Below the pieces are notes generated by a model. The model worked only from the letters and a program-made list of their open reading frames with translations. It had not been told where the DNA came from and ran no database searches. Shown piece by piece: positions 1 to 7,815 of a stretch of 59,534 nt of DNA (positions are counted from its first letter, which is position 1; each line of letters starts with the position of its first letter). Source of the stretch: Clostridia bacterium (GTDB taxonomy: Bacteria; Bacillota; Clostridia; Oscillospirales; Acutalibacteraceae); contig JAFRQQ010000020.1 of NCBI GenBank assembly GCA_017428525.1, positions 1-59,534 of the forward strand, in the 5' to 3' direction. The position numbers and the translations under genes were made by a program.

Positions 1-201
1 GAAAAAGCACAAACAAATGAGAAAAAACTTCTGAAAGCAATGTCTGTACTTATGTTTGTTCTTGCCGGATGCTTTCTCGTATCGGCATCAAGCGAATTAT
101 TCCATATAAAGTTACTGATATGGATCGGGCAGGCATTATTCATTGTTGTTTTAATTGCAGGTCTCGTTTATCTTAATACAGGGAACAGATTCAAAAAGTG
201 A
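1..201 (+). CDS. DUF3784 family membrane protein, C-terminal part (5' end outside window)
   Basis: The first reading frame is open from the window edge and stops with TGA at 199-201, leaving 66 residues. It holds two hydrophobic segments (about residues 14-30 and 37-58) and ends in YLNTGNRFKK, the hallmark ending of the small three-helix DUF3784 membrane proteins common in Firmicutes; these are usually near 100 residues, so roughly the first third is missing. Function of the family is unknown. Its codons are AT-rich compared with the downstream glycosidase genes. The family assignment rests on that C-terminal motif and the helix spacing. Confidence 0.7.
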   Translation, partial: EKAQTNEKKLLKAMSVLMFVLAGCFLVSASSELFHIKLLIWIGQALFIVVLIAGLVYLNTGNRFKK

Positions 202-214
202 TGATTGTAACAAA

Positions 215-243
215 TTCCGGTTTGTCAAAGCAGCAAACCGGGC
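215..243. repeat. Inverted repeat after the DUF3784 gene
   Basis: CCGGTTTG (217-224) and CAAACCGG (234-241) form a perfect 8-bp stem with a 9-base loop; two T-G pairs could extend it outward. It starts 16 bases after the stop codon, so it may end the upstream transcript, but there is no clear T-run after it on the + strand. Confidence 0.4.
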
Positions 244-362
244 AATCCGGATGAAAAGAGCAACCTGCATAAGCATTTTAAAGAACGTATTGCCAACAGC
301 AGGCTGATCGCATCATATAACACGCAATCGAAACAGACGCAAATGAATGAAAGGAAATCAAT

Positions 363-1532
363 ATGGATTACAGACTGGATGATTACGGCGTTCTGCCGGA
401 TGCGGATTATTTACAGACAGACGCCATACAGCTAGTTTTTGACCTTTGCAAAGAAACCGGCGGCACGGTGATCTTTCCGAAGGGCACCTATCTGATTTCG
501 AGCTTGCTGATGCATTCGCACACGACGGTTTATCTGGAAAGCGGCGCGGTTCTGCTGGGGAGCAAACAACGCTCGGATTACAAGATTTTTGACGTGCCGG
601 AAAACGTTCAGCTGCGCACGGATATGGAAATGATCCCGCAGTATTTCGGATTCAAAAAAAGAAACGCCTACCGCAAGGCCATGATCTCCGCCTACGGCGC
701 GGAAGAGATCGCAATCATCGGCGCGCCGGGCGCTGTCATTGACGGGCAGAACTGCTTCGACCCGGACGGTGAGGAAGGCTATCGCGGCCCGCACGGCATC
801 TTCTTCTCAAGCTGCAGCCGCGTCACGCTGAAAGGATACACCATTCGGCACAGCGGCAATTTTCTGCATCAGCTCGACGCCTGTTCCGACGTCACGATGA
901 CCGACGTCACCTGCCTGGGCGGCAGCGACGGCATCCATCTGCACTGCTGCAAAAACACCGAAATCGAGCGATGCGTCTTCCGCACCGGCGACGACTGCAT
1001 CGCGGGCGCCAATCTCCGGGATCTGCACGTCAACAACTGCGTGCTGAATTCCTCCTGCCAGGCGTTCCGCATCGGCGGGATCAATCTTCTGATTGAAAAC
1101 AGCTATATCTACGGCCCCGGCTATTATCCGCACCGGATGACGGTCGTGAAATCCGAAACGGAGGAGCTCCCCCGCGAGGCGGGGCGGCATAATCTGTATT
1201 CATTAATGATCTTTTTCGCAAGCGAAACGTTTCCGGCCGAGGAGCATTCCCGGAATATCGTTTTCCGCAATCTGATCGTGGAAAACGCGGATCAGGTGCT
1301 GTTTTATCACGCCGAGTTGTCGCGCGATCTTCAGACGGGCGACCGGCTGCGGGAACTGACGTTTGAAAACGTCCGCTTCACCGGCCTTGAGAAAAGCTCC
1401 TTTGTGGAAGCCGCCGCGGAGGCGCCGCTGACCGTGCGGCTCAAAAACGTGACCGCAGAATTCCGTGACGGCGCGGGCAGCCTGTTTGCCGAAGAGAGCA
1501 CAAATCTGTCAATCATTGATTTGTCCGATTGA
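363..1532 (+). CDS. Glycoside hydrolase family 28-like right-handed beta-helix protein
   Basis: The 389-residue protein has the polygalacturonase-like layout: an N-terminal stretch that sets up the fold (GTVIFPKGTYLISSLL), then rungs rich in isolated Asn, Cys and His. The acidic pairs expected for GH28 are visible as S-D-G near residue 189 and G-D-D-C at 209-212, but the usual GHG motif that follows is replaced by CQAFRIGG, so the catalytic His is not evident. It is therefore a divergent member, perhaps acting on an unusual uronic-acid or rhamnosyl linkage. There is no signal peptide, suggesting a cytoplasmic oligosaccharide substrate. The start is supported by AAAGGA 7 bases upstream. The next gene follows after 36 bases. 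Confidence 0.75.
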   Translation: MDYRLDDYGVLPDADYLQTDAIQLVFDLCKETGGTVIFPKGTYLISSLLMHSHTTVYLESGAVLLGSKQRSDYKIFDVPENVQLRTDMEMIPQYFGFKKRNAYRKAMISAYGAEEIAIIGAPGAVIDGQNCFDPDGEEGYRGPHGIFFSSCSRVTLKGYTIRHSGNFLHQLDACSDVTMTDVTCLGGSDGIHLHCCKNTEIERCVFRTGDDCIAGANLRDLHVNNCVLNSSCQAFRIGGINLLIENSYIYGPGYYPHRMTVVKSETEELPREAGRHNLYSLMIFFASETFPAEEHSRNIVFRNLIVENADQVLFYHAELSRDLQTGDRLRELTFENVRFTGLEKSSFVEAAAEAPLTVRLKNVTAEFRDGAGSLFAEESTNLSIIDLSD

Positions 1533-1568
1533 AACGCCGTTTTCATCCAATAAAAAGGAGAATCTGCC

Positions 1569-3008
1569 ATGCGCCCGCAAATCGTCAACATCATCAATTT
1601 TATCAGAGGGGTCGAGCCCAGGGAACCGGTCGACCTGCTCGCGCCTGTGAAAAAGCAGGCGGAGCTGATGCAGAAGCACCGGCTGAAGAGCACGTTTCTT
1701 TTGCAGTATGACGCGCTGATCCGCCCGGAATTCACGGAGTTTCTCAAAGGTCTTGACCCGGTGCTGTTTGAATACGGCGTCTGGTTTGAAGTGGTGCAGC
1801 CGCTCTGCGAAGCGGCCGGCGAACCCTGGACGGGCCGCTTCCCCTGGGACTGGCACGCGCAGCACGATCTGCCGCAGGGCTATGCGCCGGAAGCGAGAAT
1901 CCGGTTGACCGACTGCCTGTTCGTCAAATTCAGAGAAATCTTCGGCAGCTATCCGCGCGTGATGGGCGCGTGGGTGCTTGACACGGTCTGCATCAATCAC
2001 GCCGCCGGGCAATACGGCCTTGACGCCCTCTGCTGCTGCAAGGAACAATTCGGCACGGATGGCTACACGCTCTGGGGCGGCTACTACGGCCAGGGCTATT
2101 ATTCCTCAAAGAAGAATTTCTTTGTGCCTGCGGCAAAAAAAGAGGATCAGCTCTCCGTGCCCATTTTCAGAATGCTCGGATCGGACCCGGTTTACCAGTA
2201 TGATTACGGACGCAATGTCGACGGCCGGTCTGACACAAGGCAGGGCGTCATCACGCTCGAGCCAGCAAGCGGCAACGGCGGATGCAACCCCGCCTGGGTG
2301 GATTGGTATCTGCGCGAAAATTTCAACGGGGAATGCCTCTCCTTCGGCTATACGCAGGCAGGTCAGGAAAACTCCTTCGGCTGGGAAGGCATGGCGGAGG
2401 GCCTTGCCTATCAGTTCGCGCGCTTTGAAGACCTCAATCAGCAAGGGAAATTGGAGGTTCTGACGTTCGGTGAAACCGGCAGACGGTTTTCGGCTTCCTA
2501 TGACATCACGCCGGCGTCCGCGATTTCGGCCCACTCCGCGTGGGACGACCCCGGCAAATGCTCGTTCTGGTACAGCTCCCGTTTTTACAGAATCAACGTT
2601 TTTTCGGATGAAAACGGCATCCGGATCCGGGATCTGTACACATTCAACGAGGATTCCGCGGATCCGTATTTGTCAAAACTCTGCCATACTGATGATATCA
2701 TTTATGAAACCGACCGTGTGCTTGACGGCAACCGGCAGTCCGGCAACGGCGTGCTCGCCGGCATCTATCCAATCTCCGAACTGACCGGCGAGCCTTTTCA
2801 CGGAAGCGATTATGTATTCACGGACCTCGGAAACGACGTGTGCGAAATTGCTTTTGATGCGCTTGTTTTCAGATTCACCCCCGAGGGCTGTACCGTAAGC
2901 CATCCGGACGGCGTGAAGCTGAAAATAGCAGTCGGCAGGGCGGGCGAAACACCGGACGCAGACAGCCCGGTCAAGGCAGTTCCCTATCGCGGCAAAGCGG
3001 AAGAATAA
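1569..3008 (+). CDS. Unrecognised 479-residue protein, barrel-like (resembles DUF3863-type proteins)
   Basis: No named family is certain. The N-terminal half reads like an alpha/beta barrel of the polysaccharide-deacetylase/glycosidase kind: residues about 30-60 give KHRLKSTFLLQYDAL, a segment like those in which such barrels track a substrate, followed by aromatic-rich FPWDWHAQHDLP and WVLDTVCINHAAGQYGLDA. The C-terminal 150 residues look like a beta-sandwich. It resembles DUF3863-type proteins of Bacteroides from memory. There is no signal peptide. It sits 36 bases after the GH28-like gene and upstream of GH42, so a role in breaking down imported sugar chains is inferred from context. A ribosome site (AAGGAG) lies about 10 bases before the ATG. 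Confidence 0.6.
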   Translation: MRPQIVNIINFIRGVEPREPVDLLAPVKKQAELMQKHRLKSTFLLQYDALIRPEFTEFLKGLDPVLFEYGVWFEVVQPLCEAAGEPWTGRFPWDWHAQHDLPQGYAPEARIRLTDCLFVKFREIFGSYPRVMGAWVLDTVCINHAAGQYGLDALCCCKEQFGTDGYTLWGGYYGQGYYSSKKNFFVPAAKKEDQLSVPIFRMLGSDPVYQYDYGRNVDGRSDTRQGVITLEPASGNGGCNPAWVDWYLRENFNGECLSFGYTQAGQENSFGWEGMAEGLAYQFARFEDLNQQGKLEVLTFGETGRRFSASYDITPASAISAHSAWDDPGKCSFWYSSRFYRINVFSDENGIRIRDLYTFNEDSADPYLSKLCHTDDIIYETDRVLDGNRQSGNGVLAGIYPISELTGEPFHGSDYVFTDLGNDVCEIAFDALVFRFTPEGCTVSHPDGVKLKIAVGRAGETPDADSPVKAVPYRGKAEE

Positions 3009-3047
3009 AATCAATAAATCGGGATTTGCAAAAAGGGATCGTGACAT

Positions 3048-3959
3048 ATGAAAAATAACAAGCTTATAGGTTTTGAACGATTATGCGATAAATACAAAAT
3101 CATCTCCGTCGAGCCTCTTTTAAAGGGGTGGTCAAGAGATCAAAAATATATCCTCGAAGACAGTGAGGGAGAAAAATACGTTCTTCGGTTATCTAATAAC
3201 GATTTATACGAAAAAAAGAAGAATCAATTCGATCTTCTTAAAAAAATTGAAGTGCTCGGACTTAACTGCTCCCGACCGACCGAGTTCGGCACAAAGGATG
3301 ATGGCACCGTCTATACGCTTTTGTCTTTTCTTGAAGGAGAAGACGGCGAAACTGCGGTTGAAGCTCTAACAGATGAAGAGGCGCAAAGGCTAGGTGTCGA
3401 AGCCGGAAATTGCCTTCGTAAACTACATTCTATCGATATACCGCCGCAAGGGTCTACGTGGTGGGATCGCTATTTGGAAAAAATGCCGAGAAAGATCGCC
3501 GCACTAAACGGATGTGAATATAAACTGCCTATGCAAAGCGCGATTTTGGATTATTACGAAAAGCATTACGAAATAATGAAAGACCGCCCGCTCGTATTGT
3601 GCCACGGCGATTATCATCTTGGGAATATGATAGTCAATAGTGGCAAGATTGGGATCATCGACTTTGACAAAAACGGTATCGCCGATCCTTATGACGATCT
3701 CAAACCGTTTTGCTGGAACGTTATGGTCAGCGAATACTTTGAAACGGGACTGATAAACGGGTATTTTAACAGCCATATTCCCGACGACTTTTGGAGAATA
3801 CTTAAATTCTATACCGCTGAAAGTTTGATCTCGCATCTGCCGTGGTCCGTACAATTCGGTCAGCAGGAAATAAAGACCGCGCTTGAAGTAGCCGATAATC
3901 AGATGAAATGGTACGATCATTTTGAACTTGAAATACCGACGTGGTATAAAGAAATCTAA
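3048..3959 (+). CDS. Aminoglycoside/choline phosphotransferase (APH) family kinase
   Basis: A 303-residue kinase-like fold. The catalytic loop is HGDYHLGNM (Asp188, Asn193), and the metal-binding DFD-type motif is IIDFDKN (Asp205). Residues 33-48 form the N-lobe ATP-binding strands. Family members phosphorylate hydroxyls of aminoglycosides, choline, homoserine, sugars or other small molecules; the substrate cannot be read from sequence. The gene is clearly AT-richer than the flanking glycosidase genes (runs such as AAAAAAATTGAAGTG), and it interrupts what otherwise reads as a glycan-use locus, so recent acquisition is likely. It need not confer antibiotic resistance. Confidence 0.85.
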   Translation: MKNNKLIGFERLCDKYKIISVEPLLKGWSRDQKYILEDSEGEKYVLRLSNNDLYEKKKNQFDLLKKIEVLGLNCSRPTEFGTKDDGTVYTLLSFLEGEDGETAVEALTDEEAQRLGVEAGNCLRKLHSIDIPPQGSTWWDRYLEKMPRKIAALNGCEYKLPMQSAILDYYEKHYEIMKDRPLVLCHGDYHLGNMIVNSGKIGIIDFDKNGIADPYDDLKPFCWNVMVSEYFETGLINGYFNSHIPDDFWRILKFYTAESLISHLPWSVQFGQQEIKTALEVADNQMKWYDHFELEIPTWYKEI

Positions 3960-4018
3960 AAAACACTCCGGAAAATTACAAAAGAAAACGACAAATTCCG
4001 GTTTTGCGAGGTGAAAAC

Positions 4019-4351
4019 ATGAAAAAACTTATCCTTATCCTGCTGTGCATCATAATGATCGGATCGGCAGCGGCGTGCGGAAATACGGACGGCGTCAGAA
4101 ACACAGTGAACGGCAACATGAAAACCTATTATGAAATGAACGACGGGACCTGGAAGTGTGAGAATTACACCTACCAGTACCGCCTTGAAATCAAGGGAAG
4201 GATGCCGAATGCGGCGGTTGACACGACCTTCGTTTATTTAAGCAATCTTGAGGAAATCCCGTTTGAACGCGCGTATCTGGCCGCCGGAGTCAGCAGTCAT
4301 ACGGATGATTATTTTCAGCCGGAAGACGCCGTTCTTGTTGAAATGAAATAA
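4019..4351 (+). CDS. Small secreted lipoprotein, unknown function
   Basis: The ATG at 4019 is preferred because GAGGTG lies 5 bases upstream and gives a classic lipoprotein signal: two Lys, a hydrophobic core and a lipobox SAAAC with Cys20. A TTG 15 bases upstream in frame would put residues before the signal. The mature part is about 90 residues, with beta-strand character (YYEMNDGTWKCENYTYQYRLEI, only partly quoted by position 38-60). It ends 11 bases before the GH42 gene and is likely co-transcribed with it. No family was recognised. Confidence 0.7.
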   Translation: MKKLILILLCIIMIGSAAACGNTDGVRNTVNGNMKTYYEMNDGTWKCENYTYQYRLEIKGRMPNAAVDTTFVYLSNLEEIPFERAYLAAGVSSHTDDYFQPEDAVLVEMK

Positions 4352-4362
4352 CGGAAAGAAGC

Positions 4363-6399
4363 ATGGATATGAAAAACAGCAAAGCAGAGAAAGTGACAGT
4401 GAAAACGCCGTTTTTGGGATGCACCTACTACCCCGAAGACTGGGACGACGAGCAGCTTGCTTTTGACATCCAAATGATGCAGAAAGCAGGAATTGCCTGC
4501 GCGCGGATCGGAGAATTCGCGTGGCGCAAAATGGAGCCGCAGCCCGGTGTATTTGAATTCGGCTGGCTCCACCGCGTCATCGACGCGCTCAGTGAAGCGG
4601 GGATCGCCGTGATCCTGGGCACGCCCACGGCGACGCCGCCGGTCTGGCTGGGCGACGCGCATCCCGATATGTTTCTGCGCGCTGAAAACGGCACGCGCTT
4701 GCAGCACGGCGGGCGGCGGCACTGCTGCTCCAGCAACCCGCACTATCTGGAAGCCTGTGACAGAATCGTGCACGCCATGGGGCGCGAATTCGGCACGGAT
4801 CCCAATGTGATCGGCTGGCAGCTGGACAACGAGATTTACACCTGGGGCACGGGCTGCACCTGTGCGCACTGTATGGCCGTCTATCACGACCGGCTCCGGC
4901 ACGCATACGGCGCCATCGAAAACCTCAACGCCCGCTGGAATCTCAACCTGTTCAGCCAGGCGTATGACCGCTTTGAGCAGGTGCCCGGCGACTGGGGGGC
5001 GTGGCACAATCCGCATCTGAAATACGAATGGTCTGCCTCGCATTATGAGGCGGACATTGCGCTCATTCACCGGCAGGCGGCCATTCTCCGTCAATACACT
5101 GCCGCGCCCATCGGCACGGATATGATGCCCCTGAACGGCATGGACTATGAAAAAATGTGCGGCGCAATGGACGTTGTCATGTTCAATCATTACAACACGC
5201 CGGAAACCCTGCATGAAGCCGTTTTCTGGTTTGACTATCTGCGCACGCTCAAAGACCGCCCCTTCTGGATCACCGAAACCGCGACCACCTGGAACGGTTC
5301 CACCGCCATCAATCAGGTGCTCAAGCCGGAGGGCTACTGCCGCGTCAATTCCTGGCTGCCCGTCGCGCTGGGCGGCGCATGCAATCTTTACTGGCTTTGG
5401 CGGCAGCACTGGGCGGGTCACGAGCTGATGCACGGCTCCGTCCTCAGCCCGGAAGGCAGACCGACGCACACCTTCGGCGAAGTGCGGCAGACGGCGGCGG
5501 AGTTCGACCGCGCTTCCGGCTTTTTGTACGGCAGCAAGGTCGCCGCCTCTGTTGCGCTCCATTTCACCTCGAAATCATGGCAGTTGTTTGAGCATCAGAA
5601 GATCGTGGACGGCAACAGTTACATAAAAAACGTGCAGACGGTCCACCGCGCGCTGACCCGCTGCGGCGTGCGCCCGGACGTTATCGGCGCGCTGCATGCG
5701 CTTGAGAATTACAAACTGCTTGTCTCCCCTTGCGTTCTGACGCTTGAGGATGCAAACATGGCCGAACAGATCCGCGCGTTTGTTGAAAACGGCGGCGTCT
5801 GGGTGGCCGGCCCGATGACGGATATCCGCAACGGCATCGGCGCGCATTATACCGACAAAGCAATGGGCATGATCGAGAATTGGCTCGGCGTGCGGCTGGA
5901 GTACAGCATACCAACCGACGGCACCGTATTAAAAACGGCGTGGGAAAGCGGTGAACCCCTGAACGCTCAAAAATGGGCGGAGCTTTACACAATCAACGAG
6001 GGCGCATGCCTGTCGTCCGTAACCGGCGGTCATTCTGCGCTGATCGGAAAATCCCTGATTTCACGCCACAAAGTCGGAAAAGGCGAAGTGATTCTCTGCG
6101 GCGCGCTGCTTGACGACAAGGACCTTGACAAGCTTCTCACGATTGCTTTGTCGGACGCTGACGTTGAAGCCTTTAAAGTCACGGGGGAGCTGCAGGTCAC
6201 GCCCCGCACCGGCGAAAAGGAAGGCCTCGTGCTGTGTGAAACCGGGTGCAGACCGGCGTCTCTCAGTATCGCGCAGCCCATGACCGACCTGCTGACAGGA
6301 GAAACCTTCCGTGACGCCGTTCCCGTGGCGCCCTACGGCGTGCGCGTGATGGTCAGAGAATCAACGCAAAGCGAACGGCAAATCGAAGATATCGTTTGA
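4363..6399 (+). CDS. Beta-galactosidase, glycoside hydrolase family 42
   Basis: The 678-residue protein begins, after a short leader, with GCTYYPEDW and VRIGEFAW-like motifs of GH42. The acid/base Glu is Glu157 in WQLDNE and the nucleophile is Glu305 in FWITET. Cys165, Cys167 and Cys170, with Cys121 or Cys122, match the spacing of the zinc-binding cysteines known from Thermus A4 beta-galactosidase. The trimerisation domain (about 390-600) and a small C-terminal beta domain follow. GH42 enzymes cleave beta-1,4- or beta-1,3-galactosides, often galactan-derived oligosaccharides, in the cytoplasm; no signal peptide is present. A perfect hairpin terminator follows 29 bases after the stop. Confidence 0.95.
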   Translation: MDMKNSKAEKVTVKTPFLGCTYYPEDWDDEQLAFDIQMMQKAGIACARIGEFAWRKMEPQPGVFEFGWLHRVIDALSEAGIAVILGTPTATPPVWLGDAHPDMFLRAENGTRLQHGGRRHCCSSNPHYLEACDRIVHAMGREFGTDPNVIGWQLDNEIYTWGTGCTCAHCMAVYHDRLRHAYGAIENLNARWNLNLFSQAYDRFEQVPGDWGAWHNPHLKYEWSASHYEADIALIHRQAAILRQYTAAPIGTDMMPLNGMDYEKMCGAMDVVMFNHYNTPETLHEAVFWFDYLRTLKDRPFWITETATTWNGSTAINQVLKPEGYCRVNSWLPVALGGACNLYWLWRQHWAGHELMHGSVLSPEGRPTHTFGEVRQTAAEFDRASGFLYGSKVAASVALHFTSKSWQLFEHQKIVDGNSYIKNVQTVHRALTRCGVRPDVIGALHALENYKLLVSPCVLTLEDANMAEQIRAFVENGGVWVAGPMTDIRNGIGAHYTDKAMGMIENWLGVRLEYSIPTDGTVLKTAWESGEPLNAQKWAELYTINEGACLSSVTGGHSALIGKSLISRHKVGKGEVILCGALLDDKDLDKLLTIALSDADVEAFKVTGELQVTPRTGEKEGLVLCETGCRPASLSIAQPMTDLLTGETFRDAVPVAPYGVRVMVRESTQSERQIEDIV

Positions 6400-6428
6400 A
6401 CTATAATTATTATTAATAACAATTGTAC

Positions 6429-6456
6429 GAGGCGGAGAACACTCCGCCTCATTTTT
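6429..6456 (+). terminator. Rho-independent terminator after GH42
   Basis: A perfect 9-bp stem GAGGCGGAG (6429-6437) / CTCCGCCTC (6442-6450), a 4-base loop and the tail ATTTTT. It ends the + strand run that finishes with the beta-galactosidase. Confidence 0.9.
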
Positions 6457-6513
6457 CTTGCTTATGATTTCGTTCCGAAACAGTTTGTTGAAAAGAAAAC
6501 AACAAATTGATAA

Positions 6514-6542
6514 TTGTAATTACGAAGGAATCGCGCTATAAT
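6514..6542 (+). promoter_or_regulatory. Sigma-A-type promoter of the XRE regulator
   Basis: A -35 TTGTAA (6514-6519), 17-base spacer and consensus -10 TATAAT (6537-6542). The start codon at 6583 lies about 35 bases after the predicted start point. Confidence 0.7.
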
Positions 6543-6582
6543 ACAATCACACCGGTGAACAACACGAAACGGAGTGAAAACC

Positions 6583-7770
6583 ATGTTGAAATTAAGTGCA
6601 AAAATCAAAGCGCTTCGTTTGCACGACGGCAGAACGCAGGAGGAGCTCGCCGCAGCCGTCGGCGTGACCGCGCAGGCGGTTTCGCGCTGGGAAAAGGACA
6701 TCTGTTTCCCGGATTTGGAGCTGATCCCGTCGATCGCAAACTATTTCGGCGTTTCCATCGATGAACTGTTCGGCTATGAAAACGACCGCGCGCGCAAGGT
6801 CGACGCGATCATCAATCAGATCGACAGCGTCGGCATCCGGGCACGCGGGGACGGCGACTGGGTCGACGAATGCGTCAGTATTCTGCGGGAAGGGCTCGCG
6901 GAATTCCCGGGCAACGAAAAGCTGCTGATCACGCTTGCCGAAACCCTCTGGGAAGCGGGCTGGCGCAGGCACGGAGAATTCGGCGGATACGGCGAGTACG
7001 GCGGATATGACGACGAGGGCTACATTCTGTATTGCTATGATAAGGACCGTAAAAACGCGTATTGGTCGGAATGCGCGAAGATCTGTGAGCAGCTGATCGA
7101 AAACTGCAAGGATAACAGCATATTCACGCGGGCCGTCGCGATCATCGTGCCGCTCTATCGCAATTACGGGGATTATGAACGGGCGATTTCCTACGCAAAC
7201 CGGATGCCCGATCTGCAGAAATGCCGCGATCATCTTCTGACGGAAGCGACCGACGGAAAGCGCAACGCACGATATACCGGCGAATTCCTTCTGCACACCG
7301 CGCGCGAATTCGCGGAGCAGCTGATCTACAACCTGATTTCCAACCGCAACCTTTATGAAAGCGACGTGCCGATGAAAAAGGTGGAAGGCGCAATCGCGAT
7401 CTTCGATCTGATCTGCGACGACGGGAATTACGGGTTATATAACGACATGCTGATCAAACTGTATCTCTATCTTTCGCGCCTTCAATGGGAGCGCGGGTAT
7501 CACGATGAAGCGTTCGCATCGCTTGACAAAGCCCTTTTTCACGCAAGAGAACTGGAGCGCATCACCGGCAAAACCGAGCACAGATATACGGCGCCGCTCG
7601 TCAGCTGCGTGGTCGATCCCGTCAGACCGGCGCCGGAAGGCTTTGACGGCATCGCGCGGGAACTTCCTGATGACTGGCCGTTCTGGCACAATCCCGATTA
7701 CAGCGAGGTCGAAAAGGAGATCAAAGCCGATCCACGCTGGAACGCATGGGTCAGAAAGACAAAAGAATAA
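6583..7770 (+). CDS. XRE-family helix-turn-helix regulator with long helical C-terminal domain
   Basis: The ATG at 6583 has GGAG 8 bases upstream; a GTG at 6574 overlaps that site and is less likely. Residues about 5-60 form the lambda-repressor-type HTH (EELAAAVGVTAQAVSRWEK). The rest, about 330 residues, is helical and TPR-like, with a Gly-Tyr-rich insertion near residues 135-145 (GGYGEYGGYDDEGY). Such XRE-plus-helical proteins are common in gut Clostridia; targets are unknown. The gene is monocistronic, lying between two strong terminators, so autoregulation through the promoter at 6514-6542 is plausible but not shown. Confidence 0.8.
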   Translation: MLKLSAKIKALRLHDGRTQEELAAAVGVTAQAVSRWEKDICFPDLELIPSIANYFGVSIDELFGYENDRARKVDAIINQIDSVGIRARGDGDWVDECVSILREGLAEFPGNEKLLITLAETLWEAGWRRHGEFGGYGEYGGYDDEGYILYCYDKDRKNAYWSECAKICEQLIENCKDNSIFTRAVAIIVPLYRNYGDYERAISYANRMPDLQKCRDHLLTEATDGKRNARYTGEFLLHTAREFAEQLIYNLISNRNLYESDVPMKKVEGAIAIFDLICDDGNYGLYNDMLIKLYLYLSRLQWERGYHDEAFASLDKALFHARELERITGKTEHRYTAPLVSCVVDPVRPAPEGFDGIARELPDDWPFWHNPDYSEVEKEIKADPRWNAWVRKTKE

Positions 7771-7783
7771 CCGGTAAACAAAG

Positions 7784-7807
7784 GAGGCGGGGAGCAATCC
7801 CCGCCTC
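7784..7807. terminator. Terminator between converging genes
   Basis: A perfect 10-bp stem GAGGCGGGGA (7784-7793) / TCCCCGCCTC (7798-7807) closed by a GCAA tetraloop. TTCTTTT follows on the + strand. It lies between the XRE gene (+) and the 1248-residue surface protein gene (-), so it may serve both. Confidence 0.85.
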
Positions 7808-7815
7808 GAATTCTT

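Noticed and set aside
3048..3959. Antibiotic resistance gene
   Set aside because: Only the APH fold motifs are visible; nothing ties it to a known aminoglycoside-modifying enzyme.
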